29,543 bases of DNA. It comes from Prevotella sp. UBA6447. GTDB lineage: Bacteria > Bacteroidota > Bacteroidia > Bacteroidales > Bacteroidaceae. A model generated the notes under the pieces. The model was given only the letters and a program-made list of their open reading frames with translations. It had not been told where the DNA came from and made no database searches. The DNA lies in contig DJOD01000003.1 in the NCBI GenBank assembly GCA_002437115.1, positions 1 to 29,543 of the forward strand, given 5' to 3'. Every line of letters begins with the position of its first letter. Positions within the stretch are counted from its first letter, which is position 1. Made by a program: the position numbers and the translations under genes. Shown piece by piece: positions 7,948 to 16,844 of this stretch.

Positions 7948-7982
7948 AAAAACCGCAGAGTTGTTACTTTGCGGTTTTTTTT
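7948..7982 (+). terminator. Rho-independent terminator after tRNA-Pro
   Basis: AAAAACCGCA and TGCGGTTTTT form a stem that encloses about a dozen bases and ends in a run of T. It lies 14 bases past the tRNA. Confidence 0.85.
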
Positions 7983-8026
7983 ATATCATTTTACATATGA
8001 AAAAGTCTGTTCTTAAATCTTTTCAT

Positions 8027-8034
8027 TACCTTTG
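8027..8034 (+). promoter_or_regulatory. Candidate -7 element directly before the GH25 start
   Basis: TACCTTTG matches TAnnTTTG and ends 4 bases before ATG 8039. If active, the transcript would start at or next to the start codon (leaderless). No clear TTTG lies 20 bases upstream; the nearest resemblance is TCTG at 8006-8009. Confidence 0.45.
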
Positions 8035-8038
8035 CAAC

Positions 8039-8734
8039 ATGAAACGGATTATCACATTAATAGTCTGCATGGTTTCTATCGTCACAACTACATATGGACA
8101 AAGCAGGTACGTAGAGTGTGAAGACACATGCAGCCACATACACGGCATTGACTTGAGCCACTACCAAGGCTCCGTATTTTGGGAGACAGTGGGTGAGAGC
8201 AAGATGGCATACGTATACCTGAAGGCTACAGAAGGAGGCAGCAACATAGACAGCAAATACAAACAAAATATAGACTTGGCCCATCGATACGGACTTAAGG
8301 TGGGGTCGTATCATTTCTACAGGCCCAAGATATCACAGGAAACACAACTGAAAAATTTCATGGCGCAATGCCGCCCTGGTGACCAAGACTTGCTGCCCAT
8401 GATAGATATAGAGACACGAAGTGGGCTTAGCAAGGAGGATTTCAGAGACTCGCTATTCACCTTTCTAAAGCTGGTTGAAAAGGCATATAAGCAAAAACCC
8501 TTGATATATACGGGAGCCAACTTCTACGACAACAACTTACTTGGACTTTTAGATGACTACAAGGTTATGATTGCACAATACACGCAACGTGAGCCAAAAC
8601 TAAAAGACAATCTCGACTATGTACTTTGGCAATACACCGGAAAAGGACATCTGAATGGAATCAATGGATTTGTTGACAAAAGTAGGTTTATGGGCAAACA
8701 CCGCCTTCGCGAGATTCGGTTTAGACACCGATGA
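8039..8734 (+). CDS. GH25 family lysozyme (secreted muramidase)
   Basis: The 231-residue protein starts with a signal peptide (MKRIITLIVCMVSIVTTTYG, cleavage likely before Q21) and continues as a single glycoside hydrolase family 25 domain. GIDLSHYQG places the first catalytic-site Asp at 38, and MIDIET gives the D123-x-E125 pair. KATEGGS and the YGLKVGSYHFYRP strand are also typical. GH25 enzymes cut the MurNAc-GlcNAc bond of peptidoglycan. The product should be periplasmic or exported. An in-frame ATG at 7997 is an alternative start but would put a longer, cysteine-containing stretch before the signal peptide. A second GH25 gene lies on the opposite strand at 10046-10954. Confidence 0.9.
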   Translation: MKRIITLIVCMVSIVTTTYGQSRYVECEDTCSHIHGIDLSHYQGSVFWETVGESKMAYVYLKATEGGSNIDSKYKQNIDLAHRYGLKVGSYHFYRPKISQETQLKNFMAQCRPGDQDLLPMIDIETRSGLSKEDFRDSLFTFLKLVEKAYKQKPLIYTGANFYDNNLLGLLDDYKVMIAQYTQREPKLKDNLDYVLWQYTGKGHLNGINGFVDKSRFMGKHRLREIRFRHR

Positions 8735-8796
8735 AGCATGGTGTGTGACCATTTATACTCTTTGAACATAATAAACAAATAATTGCAAATCAAGAT

Positions 8797-10026
8797 ATGG
8801 CTATCATTAAGTGTCCAGAGTGTGGACGACAAATCAGCGACAAAGCTCCTGTATGCCCAAATTGTGGGGTTGAGATAGCAGGTAAAATCATCAAATGTCC
8901 GCAATGCGGAGAGATTTATTTCCGCGACCAAGAGATGTGTCCCAACTGCCATCACATGACTTGCGCAAATGGACAAATGGCATGCAGTGGGGTAGCCACC
9001 CCAAAACTCGCACAACCAAGCGGTACAGAAAAAGAAAGTGCAACTAAAGGCAACGAGACTTCTCAAACGGCAAGCAAGCCAACAGCCAATACACCGGGGA
9101 CTCCACCTCCTCTAAAGCTACAAAATAAGCAAGACGAGCAACCGTCCAAAGCTAAGAATAAGAGCCATGGGGCACTTATTGTGGCTATTGTCATTGCGCT
9201 GGCCGTCTGTGGGGCTTGTTTTTATTTCTACAACAACGCCAAAAACAGCAAAGAACTGGAGGCTTATGAGTTTGCCTTGAAGAGTGACGACCCTTTGGTT
9301 TTACAAACGTATCTCGATAACAACCTTGATGCTCCTGCCGATCACATCCAGGCTATCACTGCCCGACTGGAAGAACTTAAAAAACAAGACGACGAATGGA
9401 CAAACGCCGTGGTTAACGGCACTAAGGCTGCCTTAGAAAGCTACTTGTCGAAACATCCAGACTCGGATCACAAGGACGAAGCATTACACAAAATAGATTC
9501 AATAGACTGGGCTGATGCCAGCAAAAAGAACACTGTTGAGGCTCTGCAAGCTTACCTTGACGCTCACGACGAAGGGGAACACGTGGATGAGGCACTTAAT
9601 GCCATCAAGGATGTTAAAGCCAAGACTGTGCAAGCTGATGAAAAGACTATGATTGCTTCTGTGTTCCGCCATTTCTTCCAAGCTATCAACGCCAAGAGCG
9701 AGAGTGACCTGGAGGCCACGGTGGCACCCATATTAACAAACTTCCTCGGCAAGCCCGATGCCATTAAGGCTGACGTTGTTACTTTTATGCACAAGATTTA
9801 CAAAGAAGACATTATAAGCATGACGTGGCGGTTGAAAAATGACTATAAAATAGACAAAAAGGAAGTGGGTGACGAGGAGTATCAATACAATGTTAATTTT
9901 TCCGCAACTCAAGACATCAACCGAACTGATGACAGCAAGGAAAAGCATGCGCAATATCGCATTAGTGCCACAGTCAATCCAGATGGCTTAATCTCATCTA
10001 TGTCGATGACAAAGATATTGGAATAA
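8797..10026 (+). CDS. Double zinc-ribbon membrane protein with a large C-terminal extracytoplasmic region
   Basis: This 409-residue protein has two N-terminal zinc ribbons (C6-x2-C9 with C20-x2-C23; C34-x2-C37 with C48-x2-C51). A Ser/Thr/Pro/Lys-rich linker follows to about residue 124, then one membrane helix (ALIVAIVIALAVCGACFYFY, about 126-146). The 260-residue tail contains two or three helical repeats of the type LQTYLDNN, LESYLSKHPDSDH, LQAYLDAHDEGEH, and ends in an NTF2-like alpha/beta segment (VFRHFFQAINAKSESDLEATV onward). The layout of cytoplasmic zinc ribbon, membrane helix and outer domain resembles envelope sensors or anchors of the TcaA/YvbJ type, but the exact function is unknown. 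It converges with the second GH25 gene, leaving 19 bases between the stops. Confidence 0.85.
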   Translation: MAIIKCPECGRQISDKAPVCPNCGVEIAGKIIKCPQCGEIYFRDQEMCPNCHHMTCANGQMACSGVATPKLAQPSGTEKESATKGNETSQTASKPTANTPGTPPPLKLQNKQDEQPSKAKNKSHGALIVAIVIALAVCGACFYFYNNAKNSKELEAYEFALKSDDPLVLQTYLDNNLDAPADHIQAITARLEELKKQDDEWTNAVVNGTKAALESYLSKHPDSDHKDEALHKIDSIDWADASKKNTVEALQAYLDAHDEGEHVDEALNAIKDVKAKTVQADEKTMIASVFRHFFQAINAKSESDLEATVAPILTNFLGKPDAIKADVVTFMHKIYKEDIISMTWRLKNDYKIDKKEVGDEEYQYNVNFSATQDINRTDDSKEKHAQYRISATVNPDGLISSMSMTKILE

Positions 10027-10027
10027 C

Positions 10028-10061
10028 AAAAAGGGCACGGCACATTCAATTGTCCGTGTCC
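10028..10061 (-). terminator. Terminator of the minus-strand GH25 gene, overlapping its stop codon
   Basis: On the minus strand an 8-bp stem (GGACACGG with CCGTGCCC, one G-U pair) is followed directly by five T (10032-10028). The hairpin includes the last codons of the GH25 gene. In the other direction no T-run follows. Confidence 0.6.
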
Positions 10062-10954
10062 ATTTCGTCTGCTCCACCTACCGCCAGCTGCATTAAGTCA
10101 TAGTAGGAGCCATTGTATATGTTCAAATCAACATTTCCCTTGATGCCTGGCAATTCCCCGGCATCTGTGTGTTGCCAGAACTTCCATTTTCCCTTGTATT
10201 CCACCTTGTCAACATAATAATGGGCTATCCAATAAGGATAACCATCAAAAACCGACGTTCCGAGATAACGTTCCTTAAATTTATAATAGGTATAAATGAT
10301 GGGTTTTACATGATACTTGTCTTCTACGATATGAAGCCATGTTAGCACATCCATCTGAAAATCTTCCACGCTCTTGCCTTGTGGTATGTGCTCGATGTCG
10401 AGAACGGGAGGAAGGTCGCCTTCTTCTAAGTGGACTTTGCTCAAGAAATAATAAGCTTGGGCACGAGCAGATGACTTATTGCTCCAAAAATGGTAGGCAC
10501 CACGCAAAAAGCCATACTCACGCGCATTTTCAAAATTATCATAGAAGTTCTCGTCAATGCGAGATGATCCCTCTGTGGCTTTGATGAAAACAAAGCGAAT
10601 TGGGCATCCATCCACAATGGCACTGTAACGCAAGCGGCTCCAGTTAATATCCCCCTGATAGTGAGAAATATCAATGCCATGAATCTCATAACCCTCTGGA
10701 TATTTAGCATCGCCATAAAGAGCTCGCCAACGAAAGCCCGTGGGACCCACAAAAAAATAATAGAAAGCCCACACATAAACAACCATTATGCCCACTCCGC
10801 CAAGAAGCAATGGCCATCGGATGCTCTTTCTCAAAAACGGGAAAAAGAAAAATAATCCCCCACAATGAGAATGGTGTACAGAAGCACGCCCTCTTCGACG
10901 TGGCGACGTTGGTTTTGAACGTTGGCTTGTTTTAACTGGCATAGGAAAATTCAA
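10046..10954 (-). CDS. GH25 family lysozyme, membrane-anchored
   Basis: A 302-residue protein. The first 45 residues are basic (SPRRRGRASVHH) and cytoplasmic, followed by one membrane anchor (about 48-69). The GH25 domain begins at GIDISHYQG (D95) and has VLDIEH (D186, E188) as the second catalytic pair, with FIKATEGSS and YGFLRGAYHFWSNK as family strands. It ends in a CW-free tail after WQHTDAGELPGIKGNVDLNIYNG, which is normal for the family. It should hydrolyse peptidoglycan from the membrane face. The ATG at 10942 is an alternative start. It lies 189 bases downstream of pfp on the same strand, probably with its own transcription. Confidence 0.9.
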   Translation of the reverse strand: MNFPMPVKTSQRSKPTSPRRRGRASVHHSHCGGLFFFFPFLRKSIRWPLLLGGVGIMVVYVWAFYYFFVGPTGFRWRALYGDAKYPEGYEIHGIDISHYQGDINWSRLRYSAIVDGCPIRFVFIKATEGSSRIDENFYDNFENAREYGFLRGAYHFWSNKSSARAQAYYFLSKVHLEEGDLPPVLDIEHIPQGKSVEDFQMDVLTWLHIVEDKYHVKPIIYTYYKFKERYLGTSVFDGYPYWIAHYYVDKVEYKGKWKFWQHTDAGELPGIKGNVDLNIYNGSYYDLMQLAVGGADEMDTDN

Positions 10955-11143
10955 TGCGCCACCCTTTAATAACCTGCGCCATACGAAAAATCAAGGAAAA
11001 GCATAGCTCTCACCGAAAGCAACAGGCCTCAGGAAGACAAATCCATAGACGATAGAAAAGAGGCTCCCCTCCCAACCGTTAGGCTGGCGGAAAGCCCCAT
11101 CATATAGCGAACAATATGTTGTCCGAATAGATAATCACGGCAA

Positions 11144-12796
11144 TTACTTGTTCTTAGCCTCGTTCTCCAAAGACAGGGTGCGCGTATCACGGTCGCAAAC
11201 CTCTGCCGGTCCCCAATACTGGATTGGACCAGGGTATACGAAACACGTCTTACGAGCCCACTCGTCTCGCTTTTCTGCAAATTTCTTGAATGGTGCACCG
11301 TCAAGCTCAACAAGAGCCTTACGGATAACAGGCTTCATTTCTCCATTGCGGCGTTCCATGTTCATCATCATTGTGATAGGCACGCCACCAGCCTTCCACT
11401 CATCAGTAGAAGCTGAAAGGTTTTTGACGATAGCCATATAGCCCGTCTTGCCATTGGCAATCAAGTTGGCTGCGCTCACTCCGAGAGCATAGCAGTAATC
11501 CGCATCAAAATTGGAAGGAGCTGCACAACGTCCCTCATAGCCAAAGAAATGGTGCTGTGCGGCGAACTTGCCAACAAATTTACCATCCTTTTTCCACTCA
11601 GCCAACTTTGCGCCGACCATATCAGAAAGCAATTTCTCCGTCTCTATGAGAGACACTTGAACGTTTCCATGAGGATCACGGTCAAGGGAGAGCTGACGAG
11701 CGACAGCTTCTGGCAACGTGGCAAATGTTTCAGCATTTTCCTTGCTCAAGTGAGCGAGTATGTAAGAGCGCTGTGCATCCTTGTCCAAATCCTTATAGTC
11801 TGCACCATGTGCTGCAAGCAGGTCATTGAGCTCGTCAATCAGACGGCCAATGGCTGGGATGAACTCAATAAGACCCTCTGGAACGAGCACCACGCCGAAA
11901 TTGTTGCCATCCTCAGCACGCTTGGCGACAGCGGTAGCAATCTGCTCAACAATCTGATTAAGAGTCATGTCTTTTGCTTCAACCTCCTCAGAGACAAGGC
12001 AGATGTTAGGCTGCGTTTGCAGAGCACATTCCAATGCAATGTGAGAGGCCGAACGCCCCATGAGCTTGATGAAGTGCCAATACTTACGAGCGGAATTCGC
12101 ATCACGCTCGATGTTGCCAATGAGTTCAGAATAGACCTTTGTGGCAGTGTCAAAGCCGAAACTTGTCTCAATTTGGTCGTTCTTTAGATCGCCATCAATA
12201 GTCTTGGGGCAACCTATCACCTGCACGCCATAATTCTTTGCTGCGTAATACTCAGCCAAAACGCAAGCGTTTGTATTAGAGTCGTCTCCGCCTATAATCA
12301 CAACAGCCTTGATATTCAGTTGACGTATAATTTCCAATCCCTTCTCAAATTGGTCTTCTTTCTCCAGCTTTGTTCGTCCGGAGCCAATCATGTCGAAGCC
12401 ACCTGTGTTACGATACTCGTCAACAAAATCGGGGGTCAATTCGATATACTTATGATCCACGAGTCCACTTGGCCCCATTAGGAAGCCATACACCTTATTC
12501 GCGGGATTCATTTTCTTGACAGCGTCAAAGATACCACAGATCACGTTATGGCCACCAGGAGCTTGGCCGCCAGAAAGAATCACTCCAACATTGAAAGTGC
12601 CATCTGCAACCTTGTCACCAGGAACAAACTCTATCAATGGCATACCATAAGTGTTGGGGAACAATTTCTTGATTTCCTCCTGATTGCCCACACTCTGCGT
12701 AGGCTCACCTTCCTTCAGCTTGATGGCACCCTGCAAACCTTTAGGCAGTTTTGGCTGGTAAAGGGCACGGGCCTTCTGCAAAAGACTCTTTTCCAT
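11144..12796 (-). CDS. pfp: Diphosphate-dependent 6-phosphofructokinase
   Basis: PFP converts fructose 6-phosphate and PPi to fructose 1,6-bisphosphate and Pi, reversibly, in glycolysis and gluconeogenesis. The 550-residue length fits the long (plant/Bacteroides-type) group. The phosphate loop is SGGQAPGGHN (75-84). GGDDSNTNA (169-177) has Asp where ATP-dependent enzymes have Gly, which marks PPi specificity. PKTIDGDLKN (197-206) holds the catalytic Asp and the Lys typical of PFP. MGRSASHIALECALQTQPN is the sugar-phosphate binding segment. A promoter lies 42 bases upstream. It is a single-gene unit as far as can be seen. Confidence 0.95.
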   Translation of the reverse strand: MEKSLLQKARALYQPKLPKGLQGAIKLKEGEPTQSVGNQEEIKKLFPNTYGMPLIEFVPGDKVADGTFNVGVILSGGQAPGGHNVICGIFDAVKKMNPANKVYGFLMGPSGLVDHKYIELTPDFVDEYRNTGGFDMIGSGRTKLEKEDQFEKGLEIIRQLNIKAVVIIGGDDSNTNACVLAEYYAAKNYGVQVIGCPKTIDGDLKNDQIETSFGFDTATKVYSELIGNIERDANSARKYWHFIKLMGRSASHIALECALQTQPNICLVSEEVEAKDMTLNQIVEQIATAVAKRAEDGNNFGVVLVPEGLIEFIPAIGRLIDELNDLLAAHGADYKDLDKDAQRSYILAHLSKENAETFATLPEAVARQLSLDRDPHGNVQVSLIETEKLLSDMVGAKLAEWKKDGKFVGKFAAQHHFFGYEGRCAAPSNFDADYCYALGVSAANLIANGKTGYMAIVKNLSASTDEWKAGGVPITMMMNMERRNGEMKPVIRKALVELDGAPFKKFAEKRDEWARKTCFVYPGPIQYWGPAEVCDRDTRTLSLENEAKNK

Positions 12797-12837
12797 TTTT
12801 GTTCTTATGTTTAGAATTAATATGTAGGATCTGATGC

Positions 12838-12869
12838 AAAATTACGTTTTTTCCATGATATATGGAAAG
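12838..12869 (-). promoter_or_regulatory. Promoter of pfp
   Basis: On the minus strand TAATTTTG (12845-12838) is preceded, after 20 bases, by TTTC (12869-12866), one base from the TTTG consensus. Confidence 0.55.
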
Positions 12870-12937
12870 AAATCAGAAAGAAAACTCTTTTCCAACTTTT
12901 TTTTTCAAAGTTCTTCTTGCATTTCCACATTTTTATT

Positions 12938-12945
12938 TATCTTTG
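12938..12945 (+). promoter_or_regulatory. -7 element upstream of the 90-residue conserved protein
   Basis: TATCTTTG is a full match to the -7 consensus, 81 bases before ATG 13027. A CTTG at 12916-12919 is an 18-base-spaced, imperfect -33 candidate. Confidence 0.55.
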
Positions 12946-13026
12946 GAGAAGATTTAAAAGTAAGATTGCCTAAATCATCCCGCAAGGGCTCTAACTACGC
13001 GATCCAACCTTATAATCCTTAATACC

Positions 13027-13299
13027 ATGGCAAAGAAAAGAAATTTAAAACAAACCATCAACTACATCTGCAGTGACCTCTTTGCGGAAGGAGTTGCCGC
13101 TTCTCTATACGGAGCACAAAAGGACGAGGATGCAGTCAACAACGTTCTCTCATTAATCATTGTTACCCGGAATGATTACGTAAAACGCATTTCCCACCCC
13201 GAGCCTGGCATGAAACCACGCATCTATTACAAGCGCCTCATCGCTGACTTCAACGAGCAAATTAACGACATCATCAACCAAATAAGTAATTTAGCCTAA
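13027..13299 (+). CDS. Small conserved hypothetical protein
   Basis: This 90-residue basic N-terminal, mainly helical protein begins MAKKRNLKQTINYICSDLFAEGVAASLYG. I do not recognise a named domain. The helix-rich pattern, lack of signal peptide or cysteine motif, and LxxxF/INDIINQISNLA end suggest a small cytoplasmic protein. Coding is supported by a strong upstream -7 element, a normal A-rich initiation region and tight spacing to the next gene (18 bases to its likely ATG). It may share a transcript with the acyltransferase. Confidence 0.75.
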   Translation: MAKKRNLKQTINYICSDLFAEGVAASLYGAQKDEDAVNNVLSLIIVTRNDYVKRISHPEPGMKPRIYYKRLIADFNEQINDIINQISNLA

Positions 13300-13317
13300 A
13301 CCATAGTGCTGATGATA

Positions 13318-13869
13318 ATGAAGCAATTCTGCCGTTGGCTTTTATATAAGCAATGGGGATGGAAGAAAGACGTGACCATCATGCCTCCTGATAAATACAT
13401 CATTTGCCTGGCACCTCATACCAGCAACTGGGATTTTGTGATTGGTCAGTTGTACATGCGAGCTGAGGGGTTACACACCAATTTCCTCATGAAAAAAGAA
13501 TGGTTCTTTTGGCCCTTGGGACCTATCTTTCGACGTATGGGGGGCATTCCCGTGTTTCGATCAAAGCACATGAGTATGACTGACCGCCTGGCGGAAGAAG
13601 CACGGGAGCGAAAGCATTTCGGGCTGTGCATCACGCCGGAAGGAACACGCTCGTTAAACCCCGAGTGGAAAAAAGGATTCTATTTTATTGCCCTTAAGGC
13701 GCAAATTCCAATTCTGCTTTATGGTGCCGACTACCAAAAGAAGGTTATCCAGTGCACAGAAAGCATCTTGCCGACAGGCGACTTGGAACAGGAGATGCGC
13801 CACATCAAGTTGTACTTCAAGGATTTTAAGGGTAGAAAGCCCGAAAAGTTTTCAATTGGGGAAGTATGA
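13318..13869 (+). CDS. PlsC-type 1-acyl-glycerol-3-phosphate acyltransferase family protein
   Basis: The 183-residue protein has the acyltransferase signature: H34-x4-D39 in PHTSNWD, the substrate-binding segment MGGIPVFR (74-81) and the PEGTRS motif (107-112). This family acylates lysophosphatidate or a related lysolipid at the inner membrane. The protein is shorter than E. coli PlsC and lacks an N-terminal membrane helix, so the natural acceptor is uncertain. Three in-frame starts are close together: GTG 13306, ATG 13312 and ATG 13318. I chose the last because MKQFCRWLLYK gives the expected N-terminus. The next gene begins 12 bases after the stop. Confidence 0.86.
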   Translation: MKQFCRWLLYKQWGWKKDVTIMPPDKYIICLAPHTSNWDFVIGQLYMRAEGLHTNFLMKKEWFFWPLGPIFRRMGGIPVFRSKHMSMTDRLAEEARERKHFGLCITPEGTRSLNPEWKKGFYFIALKAQIPILLYGADYQKKVIQCTESILPTGDLEQEMRHIKLYFKDFKGRKPEKFSIGEV

Positions 13870-13881
13870 GTTTGATTTTGG

Positions 13882-16809
13882 ATGGTTTTTAATAATATGA
13901 CTATAGGAAAAAGTCTGCTTTTTAGTTGTACTTGCTTATTAATGTTTTCGGCAAATGCGACAGCGCAAGCCCTTTCCCCACAAGAAAAGGCCAAGCGCGC
14001 ATTGGCCGAATATTTCTTCTCATATCATACCAAAGGCTCCAATTTCGCCCAGCAGCCTCGCTTAAAAAATCTTTCTGTGGATGAGAACGCCAAAACCATA
14101 AAGGTAACCGCGGACGAATACTTTGCCCAACAAGACTTCACTGACAAACAAGTTAGATTGATATACAAAAAAATCAAGAAGTCATTGCCGAAATCTTTCA
14201 GCAAATACCAGTTGGAAATTTTCACAAACGGTATGCTTTTGGAAGAATTTGTTCCCGAGCACAAATCAGGAAGAACTGGAATCAATCCGCTATGGGGAAA
14301 AATCAAATACAAGGGGAAGCCTTGGGTTGACAACATTTCACGGCCAATCAGTGTTACGCACGGGCTTTACGGTCGACATGTCAGCTTATGGGCCTCACAC
14401 GGAAGATACTATGACAATAAAAGGGGAGTCTGGAAATGGCAAAGGCCTAATCTTTTTGCAACGACTGAGGATTTGTTCACACAGACCATCGTCGTCCCGT
14501 TCCTAATCCCCATGCTTGAAAACGCAGGTGCTGTGGTGTTCACTCCCCGTGAACGCGATTGGCAAACAGACGAATATATTGTCGACAATGACTGTGGCCT
14601 CAACACGACTGCTCAAAATTATAAGGAATACGCGGAAGGCAGCAATTGGTCAACCACTCCTGAGAAGGGCTTTAGGGCACACGTTGGACATTATGTCGAC
14701 AACGAAAATCCTTTCTCCGCAGGAACAGCGCGCATGCTGAAAGCCACGAAAAAGGAAGCTGAGGCATTTGTAAAATACCAACCGACCTTCGCACAAGAGG
14801 GAAGGTATGCTGTTTACGTGAGTTACCAAACCCTGCCCAACAGCGTGGACGACGCTCATTACACGGTGTTCCACAAAGGACAGGCCACGGAATTTCGCGT
14901 CAACCAACAAATGGGTGGAGGAACATGGGTGTACCTCGGCACGTTCGAGTTTGGCGAAGGTGACAACATGGACAACTGCGTGATGCTCACCAACCAGAGT
15001 CGCATGAAAGGTGTCGTGACGGCTGACGCCGTGAGGTTTGGCGGCGGCATGGGCAATGTGGAGCGAGGTGGCAGCGTGAGCCAGTATCCGCGTTGCCTGG
15101 AAGGAGCCCGTTACTCCGCGCAATGGGGCGGCGCCCCTTACACGGTCTATGGCGGCCGAGGTGGCACTGACGACTATGCCGACGACATCAACACGCGCTC
15201 TAAAATGACCAATTGGTTGGCAGGTGGATCTGTATACATGCCCACCCTCAACGGAAATAAAGTGCCCATCGAACTGTCATTGGCAATTCATAGCGATGCG
15301 GGATACGCTCCTAACGGAAAAGATTTAGTGGGGTCTCTTGCCATTTGCACGACCGACTTCAACGATGGACGCTTGTCGTCGGGCATTTCTCGGCAAGCGT
15401 CCAAGATGTTGGCTGAACAGCTTTTAAGTGGTGCCACGCGAGACTTGACCTTTGCGTATAAGCGGTGGAATCGCCGATACCTGTGGGACCGCAACTACTC
15501 GGAGACTCGCTTGCCCGAGGTGCCGTCGGCCATCATCGAGACCTTGTCACACCAAAACTTCCCCGACATGGTTTGGGGGCAAGACCCCAATTTCAAGTTC
15601 ACCTTAGCCCGTTCACTCTACAAGACCCTTGTCAGATACATCCGCGGCATGCACGGCCAAGCCGCCATCATCGAGCCCCTGGCCCCACGCAACATGGCGG
15701 TCAAGTTGACGGGGAAGCATCAGGCACTACTGTCCTGGAGCGCAACCGTCGACGAGCAAGAGCCGACGGCCACCCCCTCTTATTACATCGTCTACACGGC
15801 CATCGGCAATAACGGATTCGACAATGGCCGAAAGGTCAACGGAACCTCCGCCACCATCGACATCGAGCCTGGAAAGACCTACCACTTCAAAGTGTCGGCA
15901 GCCAATCGCGGCGGCGAGAGCTTCCCTTCGGAAACAGTGGCTGCGTACAGCTGCGCGGAAGCCTCGAAGACCATTCTCGTCATCAACGGTTTCCATCGTC
16001 TTTCGGCCCCGGCGGTTATCGACAACGGCAACCAACAAGGGTTCGATTTGGATCGTGACCCAGGAGTCTCCTACGGACTGACAGCAGGATGGAACGGTCG
16101 CCAACAATGCTTTGATACATCGCGCATGGGACACGAAGGCCCTGGCGGATTGGGATACGGAGGCGACGAACTGGCCGGACGTTTTATTGCGGGCAACGAT
16201 TTCAACTACATCAGCGCGCACACAGACGCCATCGCCTCAGCGAAACGCTACAATGTCGTCAGCTGCAGTTCGGAGGCCGTCGAAGCGGGGAAAATAAAGC
16301 TGGAAGACTACCAAGCCGTAGATTTAATAGTGGGACTGGAGAAATATGACATCAATGCCGTCAAATATTACAAGTCTTTCCCCATGTCAATACAACGGAC
16401 AATAGCAGCTTACGCCCAAGGAGGAGGACGCATGTTGGTGAGTGGCGCCTACCTTGGTACAGACATGACGCAGGAAAACGATGCTGTTTGGCTAAGCAGA
16501 TACCTGAAGGCAAGTTACGGCGGCACGGTCAAGACCGACACCCTGACTGGCGTGAACGGACTGGGCTTGCAATTTGACTTCTTCAGAACGCTCAACCCCA
16601 ACCACTACGCCGCCACGCACGCAGACGTGCTTCGTCCCGAAGGCGACGCTATCTGCGCCATGCAGTACAGCGACGGCCAGTCGGCAGCCATCGCCTATTC
16701 CGGCAATGACTACAAGGCTTTCGTCATGGGCTTCCCCTTCGAATGCATCACAGGCGCAGCAACACGAAACAAACTGATGCAAGGAATTCTAAACTATATT
16801 CTACAATAA
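13882..16809 (+). CDS. Golvesin-domain N-acetylmuramoyl-L-alanine amidase-like exported protein
   Basis: The 975-residue protein has a signal peptide (LLFSCTCLLMFSANATAQA) and several domains. Residues about 155-560 look like an Amidase_3-type zinc hydrolase: THGLYGRHVSLWASHGRYY at about 160, ELSLAIHSDAG at about 465, and AIIETLSHQNF at about 550 supply His, His and Glu positions. It is interrupted at about 297-385 by a golvesin C-terminal-like beta-sandwich (FAQEGRYAVYVSYQ to TADAVRFGGG). A fibronectin type III-like domain covers about 602-690, and a 285-residue alpha/beta tail follows. Relatives are often labelled xanthan lyase in databases, which I do not adopt. Peptidoglycan amide hydrolysis is the likely role, outside the cytoplasm. 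ATG 13897 is an alternative start. It lies 12 bases after the acyltransferase gene. Confidence 0.84.
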   Translation: MVFNNMTIGKSLLFSCTCLLMFSANATAQALSPQEKAKRALAEYFFSYHTKGSNFAQQPRLKNLSVDENAKTIKVTADEYFAQQDFTDKQVRLIYKKIKKSLPKSFSKYQLEIFTNGMLLEEFVPEHKSGRTGINPLWGKIKYKGKPWVDNISRPISVTHGLYGRHVSLWASHGRYYDNKRGVWKWQRPNLFATTEDLFTQTIVVPFLIPMLENAGAVVFTPRERDWQTDEYIVDNDCGLNTTAQNYKEYAEGSNWSTTPEKGFRAHVGHYVDNENPFSAGTARMLKATKKEAEAFVKYQPTFAQEGRYAVYVSYQTLPNSVDDAHYTVFHKGQATEFRVNQQMGGGTWVYLGTFEFGEGDNMDNCVMLTNQSRMKGVVTADAVRFGGGMGNVERGGSVSQYPRCLEGARYSAQWGGAPYTVYGGRGGTDDYADDINTRSKMTNWLAGGSVYMPTLNGNKVPIELSLAIHSDAGYAPNGKDLVGSLAICTTDFNDGRLSSGISRQASKMLAEQLLSGATRDLTFAYKRWNRRYLWDRNYSETRLPEVPSAIIETLSHQNFPDMVWGQDPNFKFTLARSLYKTLVRYIRGMHGQAAIIEPLAPRNMAVKLTGKHQALLSWSATVDEQEPTATPSYYIVYTAIGNNGFDNGRKVNGTSATIDIEPGKTYHFKVSAANRGGESFPSETVAAYSCAEASKTILVINGFHRLSAPAVIDNGNQQGFDLDRDPGVSYGLTAGWNGRQQCFDTSRMGHEGPGGLGYGGDELAGRFIAGNDFNYISAHTDAIASAKRYNVVSCSSEAVEAGKIKLEDYQAVDLIVGLEKYDINAVKYYKSFPMSIQRTIAAYAQGGGRMLVSGAYLGTDMTQENDAVWLSRYLKASYGGTVKTDTLTGVNGLGLQFDFFRTLNPNHYAATHADVLRPEGDAICAMQYSDGQSAAIAYSGNDYKAFVMGFPFECITGAATRNKLMQGILNYILQ

Positions 16810-16844
16810 GCGAATACAATCATTCATCATAACACCAAAACACC

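Noticed and set aside
7621..8016. A 131-codon plus-strand frame across the end of uxuB and tRNA-Pro
   Set aside because: It runs through a complete tRNA gene and has no protein-like composition.
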